Shown: positions 50,204 through 61,439 of the stretch, in pieces
How positions within the stretch are numbered: the stretch's first letter is position 1
Layout of the letters: every line of letters starts with the position of its first letter
DNA from: Anadara kagoshimensis
Taxonomy: Eukaryota; Mollusca; Bivalvia; Arcoida; Arcidae
NCBI GenBank assembly: GCA_021292105.1
Contig: CM037872.1
Span: 11,744,791 to 11,808,790, forward strand
Length of the DNA stretch: 64,000 bases
Reading direction: 5' to 3'
Notes under the pieces: generated by a model
Seen by the model: only the letters and a program-made list of their open reading frames with translations
Told to the model about the DNA's origin: nothing
Database searches by the model: none
Program-made: the position numbers and the translations under genes

Positions 50204-50509
50204 TACCACTGCGGTAGCTCAGTTGGTAGAGTGCACGCTCCGTAAGTGGTAGGTCGTGGGTTCGAACCCCGGCCGGGTCTGACCCTAGACTTTAAAGTGG
50301 GAAGCACTCGGCATTACGAAATGAAAGTGGCAGTTCTTTCGGATGGAAAGTTAAAATAAACGAGGTCCCGTGTCTCGGTGGGCTTGGCACGCTAATGCCA
50401 TCAGCGCAACGCACAGGCAAAATTTCTGCACTTTCGCCTAAAGCTGGCGACGTCTCGATGTAAGTGAAATATTCTTGACTGGGACGTTAAACACCATTAC
50501 TCAGTCTCT
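50204..50509 (+). mobile_element. tRNA-derived SINE-A, full length
   Basis: A box GGTAGCTCAGTTGG, B box GGTTCGAACCCC, body 'gtttttc..', 'aaaataaacgaggtcccgtg', 'gcgcaacgcacaggcaaaat', end 'gggacgttaaacaccattac' plus a tail. The left target-site copy is CTTAATGCTGATA (50,191-50,203). The right copy is interrupted by a TTAA element (see 50,511-51,772). Confidence 0.9.
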
Positions 50510-50510
50510 C

Positions 50511-51772
50511 TTAAGGTAGTTCCATACCATGGTGACGTCGTCATTTTGTGCGTACGGTCGAAATGACTTGATTTGACGTCTTTTTATCTATGACGTCACG
50601 AATATGTGGTCTTCGGCGCCTACAGAATTATGGCGGGAACGCTGTTATGCTATCATTCAGTAGAATAATTTTCTGCAATAACAAAAGATTAGAATTCACA
50701 ATATCAATTCTGTGCACTATTTTTAAGAATAAAATGTATATTGTACATAACGGAAATTAGGTAGATTTACACTGTTGAGAGTACTATTCTTAATAATTGA
50801 AAGATTTGAGTACATTGTTTAAATTTTGAAGACGGTATTTTAAATGCCACTCTATGTTTGGTTTGTTTCGGTGATTTTAAATACAAATAGTAGGACACAA
50901 ACTGACGATTCTGCATGATAATTTTTCTCTGTGTCAAATTTTAGCAATTTGACCGTTCTCTTGTATTTGTGTTTCATTTAGCGGCCTAAAATCAAGAACG
51001 CTTTATCAATGTATACGAATCCCCTTTCCACTTTAACTGATCTGTTTCGAGTAACGGTTGCCATGGGTTTCTATGAGTGACAGACCATATGACATTTAAA
51101 TTGTTTTGTATTGCACAACACAAATAGCTCACAACCAGTGGTTATATTTATTTGTTGATACCAAACGAAAAACATTGAGTTTATAAAAGTATACTAGGAC
51201 ATTGATGTTAATTTCTTATGTAAGGAATGAGGCTTTTTTCTTGTTTCAGGAATTTGATGCAATTTTATGAAAAAAGTAGCTTGACGACCCCCTATTTTTT
51301 GTTTCCGAAAACCAAAATAATATATTCATGTGCAATATATGTGAAAATCAGGGGTCGTATTCGACTTAGTTTTTTTAAAATCTACAAATTAATGAAAGGG
51401 TGTTACTTTAAGTTTTCCGGAAATTTAATGTTCTCTCTTGATAGGTGGCGCTGTAGAAAAATACCACGTGACCGGAAGTAAAATTCCATTGGTCCAAATA
51501 ATCTTCATGACATAATGGTTAATTTAAATGCAAGACACTTTTGGTTTCTAAGCATGTCAAAAAATTATTAAAGCTTATTTGTTGATAACAGTGGTTATAC
51601 TTTGATCATTTATGTCGTGAAAATGGCCACCAGGTGGCGCTTCAGAACTTCTTGAGCAAGTCGAATACCTGCCCTGAAATGTTGGCTTGTTGAATGGTTT
51701 ATGGCTATGTACAACATATCAAAAATTCAATATGTGTTTTCAGGCGATTTGTAAAGTATGGAACTACCTTAA
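50511..51772. mobile_element. 1.26-kb TTAA-target MITE
   Basis: TTAAGGTAGTTCCATAC at the left and GTATGGAACTACCTTAA at the right are perfect inverted repeats with TTAA at each outer edge. There is no transposase. The interior has 'tatgacgtcacgaatatg' and 'gtggcgct' blocks. PiggyBac or Kolobok type by target; superfamily undecided. Confidence 0.9.
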
Positions 51773-51922
51773 TGCTGATAATTTGCATCTAGTTTCATAA
51801 AATTCTAATTCGTAAATTTGGAGAATAACAACAGGTAGGAAGAAAATCGGCATGTCAAAAGTCAAATTTATTCATCCCTCCTTCTCTGAAAGGAGGGGAA
51901 GGAAAATGACAGAATTAAAAGA

Positions 51923-52269
51923 GTGAGTGAGTGAGTAATGGTGTTTAACGTCCCATTCAAGAATATTTCACTTATATCGAGACGTAGCCAGCTATAGGCG
52001 AAGGTGCAAAAATTTTGCCTGTGCGTTGCGCTGATGGCATTATACAGCAGGGTTCTTTAGCGTGCCACTAAGCCCACCGTGACACGGGACCTCATTTATT
52101 TTAAGTTCCCATCCGAAAGAACCGTAACTTTCATTTCGTAATGCCGAGTGCTTGGCGAAAGAACAGTCACTACCCACTTTCAAGTCTTGGGTCAGACCCG
52201 ACCGGGGTTCGAACCCACGACCTTCAACTTACGGAGCAAGCACTCTACCAACTGAGCTACCGCAATGGC
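51923..52269 (-). mobile_element. tRNA-derived SINE-A, full length, young
   Basis: A 13-bp target duplication CAGAATTAAAAGA flanks it (51,910-51,922; 52,270-52,282). Minus-strand head GCGGTAGCTCAGTTGGTAGA, B box GGTTCGAACCCC, tail of ACTC repeats. It is the best copy for a consensus. Confidence 0.93.
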
Positions 52270-52282
52270 CAGAATTAAAAGA

Positions 52283-53430
52283 CTTGGTATAAATTAACTA
52301 TCTAACTGCATCTGCACGAGTCTTTTTTGATAGTTTTAGAAATCAGAAATACATGTGAATGATGTCTCGAAGGATCATTCACGGGGGGGCCGATATTAAC
52401 CGCTATTTAAGTGTCCATAGAACTCACAGCAGACCGTTTTATAGAGGGGGACCTCTCAGGCTCTCTAGCAAAGAGCACAGTTTTTCGAGACCAAAGACCG
52501 TAAAACGTCAATTGTATCAACATAACAATTTGTATACTGGTGGGTTGAAAAATTTGCGTCAAATTCACGTGGAATTTTTTACAATACGTCGTCATTTTTA
52601 AACATAAACGAAGCCTTACCAACGTTAACGTGAGAGAGAGAATGATAGATATATATTATTTTAAACTACAGTAGCAAAACAATAAGTCAATGAAAAACAT
52701 ATTTCTCTTTTAGCACCTCTTATATCAGTATACCCATTTAATTTGATTTGGGTTAGGATTCAAAACTTGATTATCCAGCAGTTCCTAATTATCCTATCCC
52801 CTACTGACTGTCCACATCATGAGTGTGTTATAAATATTTGATTTTCTGGGGTCTAATTAAATAAAAGCAATCCCAGTTTGGCAGTAATATTGGAACATGA
52901 TGGTTATTATCCCCAGGCTCATAGATTGCACATTTTCCACCATTCTACAATATGAGCTATAATGTAATATATCTGTTTTTAATTAATTTATTTCCTAAAC
53001 TTTCTAATCATTATCGCGTTGTTTTTTGTCCAAATCATGAGCAAAACATAATTAATATGACAAAGTAATACTGTTTTACGAACAGTGCCAATACCAACAG
53101 GACATTACATTGTAATAATTCCTGGAATATCGCTGACATATTATTATGTTGACAATAGCCCTTAATGCTATCATTGAACTCCTCAAAACCAGACTCCAGT
53201 TTAACTAAGATTTCCCCTGGCTTAAATTGAATCTGGTAAATTTGAAATATGAACAGTTTTCGGTATTGTGAAGACCACTCGCGTTCCTTGATGAATACCG
53301 CACTCCAACCATTTACAATATCACCCTTCCTTTCCATGACGTCGTCTGCTCTCTGACGATGATGCAAGCGACTTTGTAGGCATTTTCGTTTAACTTCAAC
53401 ATCATCTACATGTACTCATTGCAGATTTTA
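52283..53430. other. Unrecognised stretch
   Basis: The longest frame is 53,035-53,367 (-, 110 codons), with a middle segment LVKLESGFEEFNDSIKGYCQ that reads like protein but matches no family I know. No splice context or neighbours support it. Confidence 0.3.
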
Positions 53431-53978
53431 AGAATCTATTATGAGTTTATCTATGTAGGATAGGGAAATCACACGCTCGGGTTGAACATTTCAGTCAAGA
53501 GACGAGGCTTGTCGAGTCTCTTACCAGAAATGTTCAACCCCGAGGATGAGAATTCCCTATCCTACATGACTCATAATGGATTATTTTTCCCATTTAAATG
53601 CCAAGATTTGATTTCAAATTCGATTTACATAGACATCGACGCCATGTTGGAAAAAAATTAACTTTTTTATTCAACATTCTACTTTAAAATAAATATCACC
53701 ATTGGGAAAGAAAGAACGTGCCTGATTTTGGCAAAACAAAATTATTAATTCTAAACTCCCAGAATAAACATTTGAAACGCACTCAAAATTTCTAAATTTT
53801 GAAGACTTGGGTGTCCTTTTACCGCAAAATTACGTTATGTTCCCCACATGATGACGTTATGCAATTGTCTTTTGAGTATGACGCCACCAGGGCTTATTTG
53901 CAAGCGCGACCCATAGATGATAGAAATATCCACTATGGGCATCTCCAATGAAATATTTCTATATTACATGACTTATTT

Positions 53979-54290
53979 TTGGAGAAATTCTTGTATTGCT
54001 TTGAGGTCATAAACGATAATGTGAAAATCCTTGCTAGGACCTTTCCCCAGTTTAAAATTCTTTCCTTACACTCTGAACGCCAAGTCGGCAATTTCCACAA
54101 ATTGTGTTTCGGCTTTACAAATTTGTATTCTTCTACCGTTTTGAAATTTGGGATTACTTTTTGACAAGTTTCTTAGGGGTGAAAAAGACTTTAAACCTAC
54201 ACTAGAACATAATGAAGTAAAATTTATCTATGAAACTTTTGAATTATATGCCGAAAAACTACAGTTTGAGATTTAGTTTTGAATTTAGCG
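53979..54290 (+). pseudogene. Coding-like relic of unknown type, upstream of the LINE fragment
   Basis: The frame at 53,979-54,164 (61 codons) and a segment at 54,178-54,270 (EHNEVKFIYETFELYAEKLQ) read like protein. Similar relics follow the LINE fragment (55,195-55,440, 55,540-55,660, 55,811-56,056). They may be remains of the 4.3-kb element's own gene. No family was recognised. Confidence 0.3.
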
Positions 54291-54330
54291 ATACGATGCT
54301 CTTATTAACACATTTTTTCTGATTTCTATA

Positions 54331-55192
54331 TTCAAGAAAGGAAGCAAGACTGACCCGAGCAACTACAAGTTAAAATGTAAAGTTATGGAGCATATAGTTT
54401 TTAGTCCAATCATGTGTCATCTGAACTTAAACAACATCCTGGTTGACTCTCAACATGGTTTCAGAACAGGCCACTCGTGTGAGACCCAACTTATTACCAC
54501 AATCGAGGAGATCTCACGAGCTCTGGACAACAGGAAACGGGTTGATATGATGATACTGGACTTCTCTAAAGTCGTTGACACTGTGCCCAATCAACGACTC
54601 CTCAACAAGCTTACATACTATGGAGTGGAACACCTTACGCACAAATGGATAAGACAGTGGCTGATAAAAAGATCACAGAAGGTTGTACTGGGTAGAGAAT
54701 CATCAGCAGAGGTTCCAGTTGAATCCGGAGTACCTCAAGGAACAGTCCTTGGACTTCTCAGGTTCCTGCTAACTGTTAATGTCCTTGGCGAGGGAATAGG
54801 ATCCAGAGTAAAGCTTTTTGTAGATGACTGTCTACTTTACAGAGTAGTTGAACCAAAGGATGACACAACTCTCCTGCAGTCAGACCTATAACACATGGTT
54901 AACTGGACCAAAGATTGACTTGTGCAATTCATCACAAAGACGTGTTATGTGACGAGAGAGAGAGGAGGTCAAGAACATCCATTATCAGTTTAGACGCTGC
55001 CTATAACATCAGTGGCACAACACTCGCCGAAGTAGAACACAATTCATACTTAGGAGAAGAGATATCTAATGACTTCAACTGGAAAAATCATATCGACCAA
55101 ATGACAGTCAAGGCAACTGGTATCCTGTCATTTCTACGGCGGAATCTTGGCAGATGCAACAAAGAGGTGAAAGACAGAGCCTATCGTTTAAG
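54331..55192 (+). pseudogene. LINE reverse transcriptase fragment (CR1/jockey-like)
   Basis: From 54,331 the frame reads FKKGSKTDPSNY, then after a deletion VMEHIVFSPI, DSQHGFRTGHSCETQL (fingers), MMILDFSKVVDTV (motif A), SGVPQGTVLGLLRFLLTVN (motif B) and VKLFVDDCLLY (motif C, the FADD box), stopping at 54,891. In another frame, 54,915-55,196 continues with SYLGEEISNDFNWKNHIDQM and FLRRNLGRCNKEVKDRAYR, the thumb region. This is a non-LTR RT core with at least one frameshift and a short deletion, lacking endonuclease and 3' end. It sits inside the 4.3-kb element. Confidence 0.88.
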
Positions 55193-55194
55193 AT

Positions 55195-56056
55195 AAGTGA
55201 ACTTTTAGAAAAGCGTGAACCAGAAATTAACACATTAATTAAAACACTTTATGATAAAATATTAAGTTTGAATGAACAGTTTTGTGGAAACTCTGGATTC
55301 TGACACAAAACCTACTGAATCAAATACACGGACTGCTTATTATTCAAACTTGTATAAATTTTCCAAAGAATATATTTCAATAATAGAAGCCTGTATCCAG
55401 AGAAGGGCTGAAGAAAATGATTTTGTGGTATTTAGTTAAGTTTTTGATTTCATTTCAAATTATGTTTTAGAAAAGAGAGAACATCATCCGTTAAAATACA
55501 CCAGAGTCGACACCTAGTCGAGTGATATACCAAAGTTCAGGTTTAGGAAAATTAAGGTATGTTGGGGGTAGATGTATAGCCAAATTGAAACAATTTAATA
55601 AAATTAGGTTGAACATACATGTATTACAAGAGGAAAATCCATCTTCGTGGTTTTTTAAGGTAAAATTTGTTGTTTTTTAGTATATCATATGCAGATTTAT
55701 TTGAAAACAGTAGTGACAAAGACAGTCTTGAAGATACCCATAAGAAACAAAATATTTCCCAGGGATTAACAAATATAACATGCTTTTCTTGAATTTTTTT
55801 TATATTAAGTTTGATAAGAAGAGGTCAGAAATACAAACTGAAGAAAATTTTCAAATTAAAGGTTGTAATGTTTTTAAAATTTGAACTACTGTTTCATATT
55901 TTTAAACAACTGGTACAGGATTTTGATATGGGCACTACTATAAGCTATATTCATGTTGATGAATCAGTATCAAGTACATATCTGAAAGAGATTTATCAGG
56001 AATTAATTATGGTGAGCTACGGTAGTGGCTTTGTCCACTTCTGCGTCTTCTTTTAA
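55195..56056 (+). pseudogene. Coding-like relics of unknown type, downstream of the LINE fragment
   Basis: Segments such as EPEINTLIKTLYDKILSLNE (about 55,220-55,280), KLRYVGGRCIAKLKQFNKIR (about 55,545-55,605) and HVDESVSSTYLKEIYQELIM (about 55,950-56,010) look protein-coding in different frames. A GT donor-like site follows the last. Possibly exons of the element's own gene, now interrupted. Confidence 0.3.
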
Positions 56057-56329
56057 AAGTATGTTTGCTTCTCGCATCTTCTGGTGTATTTTGGCGCTAG
56101 CTTTATACTGTTCTTCATTCCCTTTTTTTTTGTGAAACTTATAAGAGTCACAGCTAATTTCTTCTATCTTAGAAATTTGAGCGTCACTAAGAACACGCTG
56201 GTTTTCACTTATTTGCTTCTTGAAACTCATAAACATGCATGAAATTAGTTCGTCGAACTTCCCTAATAAGTCCAATTGAGCATTTTGAACTTGAATTTTA
56301 ACTAACTTGGTAACTACCGCCTGGTCCAT
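56003..56329 (-). CDS. 108-residue coiled-coil protein, unknown function
   Basis: An ATG at 56,329 opens a frame to 56,003. The protein is mostly helical and charged (LVKIQVQNAQLDLLGKFDEL, SENQRVLSDAQISKIEEISC) with a KFHKKKGNEEQYKASAKIHQ segment. Small coiled-coil proteins with a K-x-KKGNExQY motif occur beside mobile-element genes in invertebrates, but I cannot assign it. It overlaps the opposite-strand relics by 54 bases. Confidence 0.4.
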   Translation of the reverse strand: MDQAVVTKLVKIQVQNAQLDLLGKFDELISCMFMSFKKQISENQRVLSDAQISKIEEISCDSYKFHKKKGNEEQYKASAKIHQKMREANILLKEDAEVDKATTVAHHN

Positions 56330-56519
56330 TTCGATACATAAACGTTACCATCAACATGGAAAGCACAGGCTAGAATGATTTAAACAACACATTTTTATAT
56401 AACCCGTGCGTATAATGACATTCCTTATAAACCTCGTCCCCATATAGAGAAAAACTTATAAGTACCACATAAACAATTGTTTTTCGCTAAACGTTGTAAC
56501 GCGAAAAACTTTTAGTCTA

Positions 56520-56655
56520 ATGTTATACATTAGTAAACTGAATAAAATCAGAAAAAAAACTTGCAAGGCTACATGATATATACTGCAAGGCTATATGCAA
56601 ATTATAAGTGTTTTTTTCTTATTTTATTCGGTTTACTAATGTAAAACATAGGAAG
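56520..56655. repeat. Inverted repeat (hairpin), about 40-bp arms
   Basis: 'acattagtaaactgaataaa' (from 56,527) and 'ttattcggtttactaatgta' (to 56,645) are inverted, with 'cttgcaaggcta' repeats in the loop. Confidence 0.65.
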
Positions 56656-56734
56656 TTTAACAGTTCACTTACTGAAGGTCTTTGGTTTTCTCAAGGTACT
56701 CTGGTTTTTCCACACTGTCAAAGAACTGGTATAA

Positions 56735-56905
56735 GTGAAATAATCTTTACTGTGATATAATTGAAATAATAATAACAATAATGGCGAGAAAGCAATATCT
56801 CAAATTTGAAAGTCTTATGTATGACCCAGCCGGGGTTTGAACCCATGACCTCCACCCACTCAGAGCTGACACTATTGAATGAGCTGTCGAGGCGGTTCAT
56901 GGTAG
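56735..56905 (-). mobile_element. tRNA-like SINE fragment
   Basis: On the minus strand 'gtcagctctgagtgggtgga' precedes the B box GGGTTCAAACCCC and GGCTGGGTCA. Tail 'taagtgaaataatctttact' is SINE-A-like. Confidence 0.6.
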
Positions 56906-58348
56906 GTAATTAATGAAAGCATATACATATAGTGACTTACTTAATCTTTATGTTTTAATTTCTTATTTGAAATATCAGCACAAAATGACTTAGTACCTTA
57001 GCACCACTTCCACAAGAATTACTCTTTCTTGATATTACAGATTCCTCCAGTATTACACTTTTTATCCCAGTCCTGTATGAATTATACCTTAGATTGGTTG
57101 TTGGGCCATGGTAAAGTGATCTCTGTTGGCAGAAAATGTTTTCTTCCATCTTCCTATGTTTGAGATAGAGATTTCCGCTTGAAACGTATAAGAAATTTCT
57201 ATCTTCACCTCCACGTGCTTATCTTAACCTCCACGTGCGACTTTCAGTGACGTCACAATCAAAGTACAATTGAATGACGTCATATCGTGGAGACATGACG
57301 TAGTCTTGCGGGAAAATGACACCCGAGTCTCCAAAATTTAGATATTTTTTCAGCGTTTCAAATGTTTATTTTGGGAGATTAGGATAAATGGCTTTTTTCT
57401 AGTTTATACATGTTGTATAAACCAAAATCGGGTACATTCTGTCCGATGGTCATATTTATTTTTACGTAAAACGTTAAATAACTAAGTTAGATTTACAAAG
57501 ATAGTGTCGCTGTCAATGTAACTGATACTTCAAGCCAAAAATTGTCATCAAAATGGAAGAAAAAGAATCAATCATGAGTTTATCCATGTAGGATAGGGAA
57601 ATCTCACCCTCGGGGTTGAATATTTCTGTCAGAGACTCGGCAAGCCTCGTCTCCGACTGAAATATTTAACCCCTCGGGTGAGATTTCCCTATCATTCATT
57701 GATACTCATTATAGATTCTATTATTCTATAATGTCATTATTCAGTCTTGAAGGAAATATTTCTGTTTGTAATTCTTCAATGCAATATGTAACTAATGATG
57801 TCACCCCGTAATACATACCAGTAAGTCAATATTTTCTCAAGTTCCATTGTGATAAAGCTTTTATATCTCTTATTGGTATTATCACTTTGACAAATGTCTT
57901 TCTCACATGATTTAAACCAGTTGTAATCAAATCAAAAACAAACATACTAATCCATGTCCGAATCATAATCCAGAAGCAAAGTAAAAACTTTGGAACTGAC
58001 AAGTTAGGTTATACACGTGAACTTCCACCAGGGAAGTGAGGCCGGGTGCTCAGGAAGGGTAAGCACCTCCTGTTTAGCTAGCTACACTCGCCACGTGTGT
58101 AATCAAAATTGTGTGAAAGGAACATGGAACTATGAGACGTCAAATATATCCAGGACAATCCTGGACACAGAGACATCAAACTTATCAACAATACTGTGAT
58201 GACGGCCATAAAACTTTTTAGAGCCTTGATAAGCCTAGGCTTGCGATATCCCCGAGTCAACAATTTATTTACAAGCAGCCTACTTCGTTGTACAAAGTCC
58301 TCGTAGTAGGAACAAGCTCTACCATAGCGTATTATGCATTTAATTTTG

Positions 58349-60273
58349 CTAATTTTTCATCACTTTATCTTTTATTGGTCTATCGTCTGACACTAAAAAA
58401 CTGGAATATTCTAAGAATTGAATTGCAGCACATAATGCAGAATGACTAGCTTCTCCAAGAGACTTACTATATGTTTTCATTAGATGTAACATATCAGAGT
58501 TTAAAGATTCAAAAGCCAAATTATTGCGCATTTTTTGTGAATTATTAGGGAAAATAGTGCCTTGTGAAGGCTTATGGTGAATTAGAAATGTGTGTGAATT
58601 TGGATCCCAGTTGTAGGCATCAATCCACATTTGCCCCTTAATCCTTAACTGTTTTACTGTCCACAGTTAAAAGGCGTTGGTGGTGTTCCTTAATTCCACT
58701 AGTCAATATACTGTTTCGATATTTTTATAAGGTGGCAAGGATCCATAATAAACATAATTTTTCTTGATAGATTTTTGAAGTGAGAAGCAACCATTCTTGT
58801 TGCAAGAGGGTTATTTTCAGAGAAATGTATTTTTAAAAAGCGCGGTTGTTGCTAGATCCATCCATGCAGCAATATATAGGCCTAAAACCCCATTCAAACA
58901 ATACATCAACACATTTCTATTTACAAAGAAAAATGTTTGTAGGTGCTGCCTGAGTTGTAGGATAATTTGAAGATGGCCAGCGAAAGCCAGTTATACCATG
59001 AAGCACGTACTGAATTACATGGTTAGCTAGTTTGCTTTTATATTTGGCCTCATTTATGGCATGCATCAATGAAACCTCTGAGTCAAATTCTACTACACCA
59101 GACAAATAGTTGCTTTTCCCACCCCTAACATTTTGAATATCCTCCTGAAGGGACATTTCATCAAGCAAAATTACACCATAAAATCCCTCATTTAGGATCA
59201 TTTATCTGGTAGCTTCTTGTTTCATCCAAGACATCATTTCAGGAATGATACCTGGTTTCTGTTTAATTGCAGATTTATATATATATATATGTCAAAAACA
59301 AACATACTAATCCATGTCCGAATCACAATACAGAAGCAAAGTAAACACTTTGGAACTGAAAAGTTAGGTTAGACACGTGAACTTCCACCAGGAAAGCGAG
59401 GCCGTTTGCTCCGGAAGGGTAAGCACCTCCTGTTTAGCTAGTTACACCCGCCACGTGTGTAATCAAAATTGTGTGAAAGGAACATGGAACTATGAGACGT
59501 CAAATATATCCAGGGCAATCCTGGACACAGAGACGTCAAACTCATCAAGAATACAGTGATGACGGCCATAAAACTAGACATGAAGTAGAGTTTCTGATGG
59601 CAAATTGAGCCATCCATTTTTTATAATGTCTCTATAAGCAGATGGGTTTCTGTTGTTGAATTTTTACAATCTGATGACTTTATTTGAGCAGAAATTAATT
59701 TGATTCTCATTTAAATGTAGTGCAATTTTTCTTTTAACTCCTTTGTAATATCTGATATGTTACTAGTAGTACTCTTAGTATTTGGATTTATGTTCTCTTT
59801 TTCAGAGCTCAAAATAAAATTAGAACGTTTTCTTTTCTTATAACGTTTGAAGTCAGAACATTTACTACACACAGAAAACAAGGAGAAAACATGAACATGT
59901 CGGACTACAGTCTTAGATATGGTAACTGATGTATAACTTACTGCTTGGAAGAAAATGTAAGGTTTATTTGATTCCAGAGTAGCACCATGGCAAATATTTA
60001 AATAATCCACTAACAGAATTTGAATTAAATTTTATCTTTTTTGTAAATAAAAAAAATGGAAAGATCAACATGTTTTCTAGCAACTAGTAGGTCAACACGT
60101 CCATCTAAATGTATTGTCAATTCAATCTGTGCAGAATTCCCATCAAATTTCTCAGTAGAAAGAAAAACTAATTTTAAAGTTTTATCCGATTGTTCTAATA
60201 CATTCAATTGACTGGGTATATATCTGTTAATGTCATAGAAACTACATTTTTCAGTCGCTTGTAAATTATTCAT
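58349..60273 (-). pseudogene. P-element-type transposase, decayed and interrupted
   Basis: Minus-strand pieces from N to C: 60,273-60,025 and 60,010-59,711 (the latter with NICHGATLESNKPY and a KRSNF...KSTTSNI linker); 59,201-58,917 with GVILLDEMSLQEDI (first catalytic Asp near 59,160) and KLANHVIQYVLHGITGF; about 58,810-58,700 with FIMDPCHLIK (second catalytic Asp in the D-x-x-H-L-x-K box of P/THAP9 transposases); and 58,630-58,349 with DAYNWDPNSHTF and SQKMRNNLAFESLN, like the GTP-binding insertion and following helices. Several stops and frame changes plus the nested Pm copy make it inactive. No THAP domain was recognised. Confidence 0.75.
59293..59575 (+). mobile_element. Pm MITE nested in the transposase relic
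   Basis: 'aaacatactaatccatgtcc' to 'gatgacggccataaaac', close to full length and orientated opposite to the transposase. It follows a TA repeat (59,277-59,290). Confidence 0.88.
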
Positions 60274-60394
60274 TTAATGCCTGTTATGCTTGAAAGTGCA
60301 GTTTTCCAGTTTTCATTACATTATTTTGGATTTAGATATAAGGAAACATAGCTTTCAACATCTTTAACAACATGACCCCATTGCAGATGTCAGA

Positions 60395-60535
60395 TATTTG
60401 ACGTCCCATAGTTCCATATTCCTTTTACAAAATTTTGATTACACACGTGGCGGGTGTAGCTAGCTAAACAGGAGGTGCTTACCTTTCCGGAGCATCCGGC
60501 CTCACGTGTCTAACCTTACTTTTCAGTTCTAAAGT
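60395..60535 (-). mobile_element. Pm MITE, internally deleted
   Basis: 'tttgacgtcccatagttcca' to 'cggcctcacgtgtctaacct'. It directly abuts the right terminus of the P element. Confidence 0.75.
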
Positions 60536-60856
60536 GGCTTATCAAGGCCCTCAAAAAGTTTCATGGCCGTCATCACAGTATTGTTGGTAAGTTTGATGTT
60601 TCTGTGTCCAGGATTGCCCTGAATATAATTAACGTCTCATAGTTCCATGTTCCTTTCACACAATTTTGATTTAACACGTAGCGGGTGTAGCTAGCTAAAC
60701 AGGAGGTGCTTACCCTTCCGGAGCACCGGGCCTCACTTCCCTAGTGGAAGTTCACGTGTTTAACCTAACTTGTCAGTTTCAAAGTTTTTACTTTGCTTCT
60801 GGATTGTGATTCGGATATGGATTAGTATGTTTGTTTTTGATTTGATTACAACCGAC

Positions 60857-61430
60857 TGAATGCATTGTTTTCCCGATGAACGTATGCACGAATCACACGA
60901 CGCCATAAAGTTTTTCGTGCAGTGCATTTCAGCCATGGATACCGCGTTAACCATGCTGTTAAAACCCATGGTCTAATTTAGATGTCAACTCAGACGAGCC
61001 CTGAGTGCGTAGGTTCTGAATCAGGTGTCTTTGGTTCTTTTTCACTAGGTGTATAGTAAACAATTTCGCCAATGTTACTCTGGCGTTTAGCCATTATGAC
61101 AGGAAGTTGCTGTTGTCAGAGACATTGGCATCACGTGTCTACCCGATTCAATACAAATACCAGTACCAGCAATTAAAATTTTGTCGGAAATTTACGAACA
61201 CTATTTTTACACAACGACGTATTTATAGTACACTGGGGATTCCAACATTTAGAAACTTTTCGGAAAATCCTCGTCTGTTAACAGAATTTTCAAACAAGTT
61301 TTCTCAGTTTATTCAAATTGGTTAAACGAATTTTTTGCGCCCTTCTGGACGCATAAGATATTTTTTGCGTCTGACATAATTTATTTTGCTTAATAAACGC
61401 AGAATTGCGCGTCCTGTAAAACCCTAAATA
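60857..61430. other. GC-richer flank with a small minus ORF, otherwise unrecognised
   Basis: The minus ORF 61,094-60,990 (34 codons, MAKRQSNIGEIVYYTPSEKE start) is followed by a second open stretch 60,969-60,857. It may be the first exon of an interrupted gene. A 72-codon + frame (61,107-61,325) has no recognisable feature. Confidence 0.3.
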
Positions 61431-61439
61431 TTTTGAATT

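Larger units (their letters stand above)
53431..57719. mobile_element. 4.3-kb element with about 490-bp inverted termini, superfamily unknown
   Basis: The left arm 53,431-53,920 and right arm 57,215-57,719 are inverted copies. They share 'aataaacatttgaaacgc', 'tctaaattttg.agact.gggtgtc', 'ttgtgacg.ca' and the outermost 'agaatctat.atgagt'. The outer 165 bases of each arm are themselves palindromic (GGATAGGGAAATC...GGAATTCCCTATCC type), so each end can fold into a hairpin. The interior holds + strand coding-like relics, a LINE fragment and a minus ORF. No known transposase motif was recognised. Confidence 0.7.
57926..60856 (-). mobile_element. P-superfamily DNA transposon relic with about 300-bp inverted termini
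   Basis: The left terminus GTTGTAATCAAATCAAAAAC (57,926) is exactly inverted at the right (ending about 60,856). The inverted match continues inward through the Pm sequence to about 58,235 and 60,540. The left side has an extra ~110-bp inner segment ending 'taccatagcgtatta'. A minus-strand P-type transposase relic lies between. Nested inside are a full Pm copy (59,293-59,575) and a partial one (60,395-60,535). The Pm sequences scattered over the window match these termini. No target duplication was confirmed. Confidence 0.8.

Noticed and set aside
50212-50285. Possible functional tRNA gene (clear A and B boxes)
   Set aside because: It is the head of a SINE copy with body and tail; the acceptor stem does not close. 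The same applies to 9,790, 19,610, 33,530-33,598, 44,220-44,330, 46,100-46,175 and 52,200-52,269.
52359-52622. Overlapping open frames on both strands (80 and 71 codons)
   Set aside because: No domain, mutually overlapping, and no splice or neighbour evidence.
53035-53367. 110-codon open frame, - strand
   Set aside because: No recognisable domain. Left as part of an unrecognised stretch, although its middle part reads somewhat like protein.
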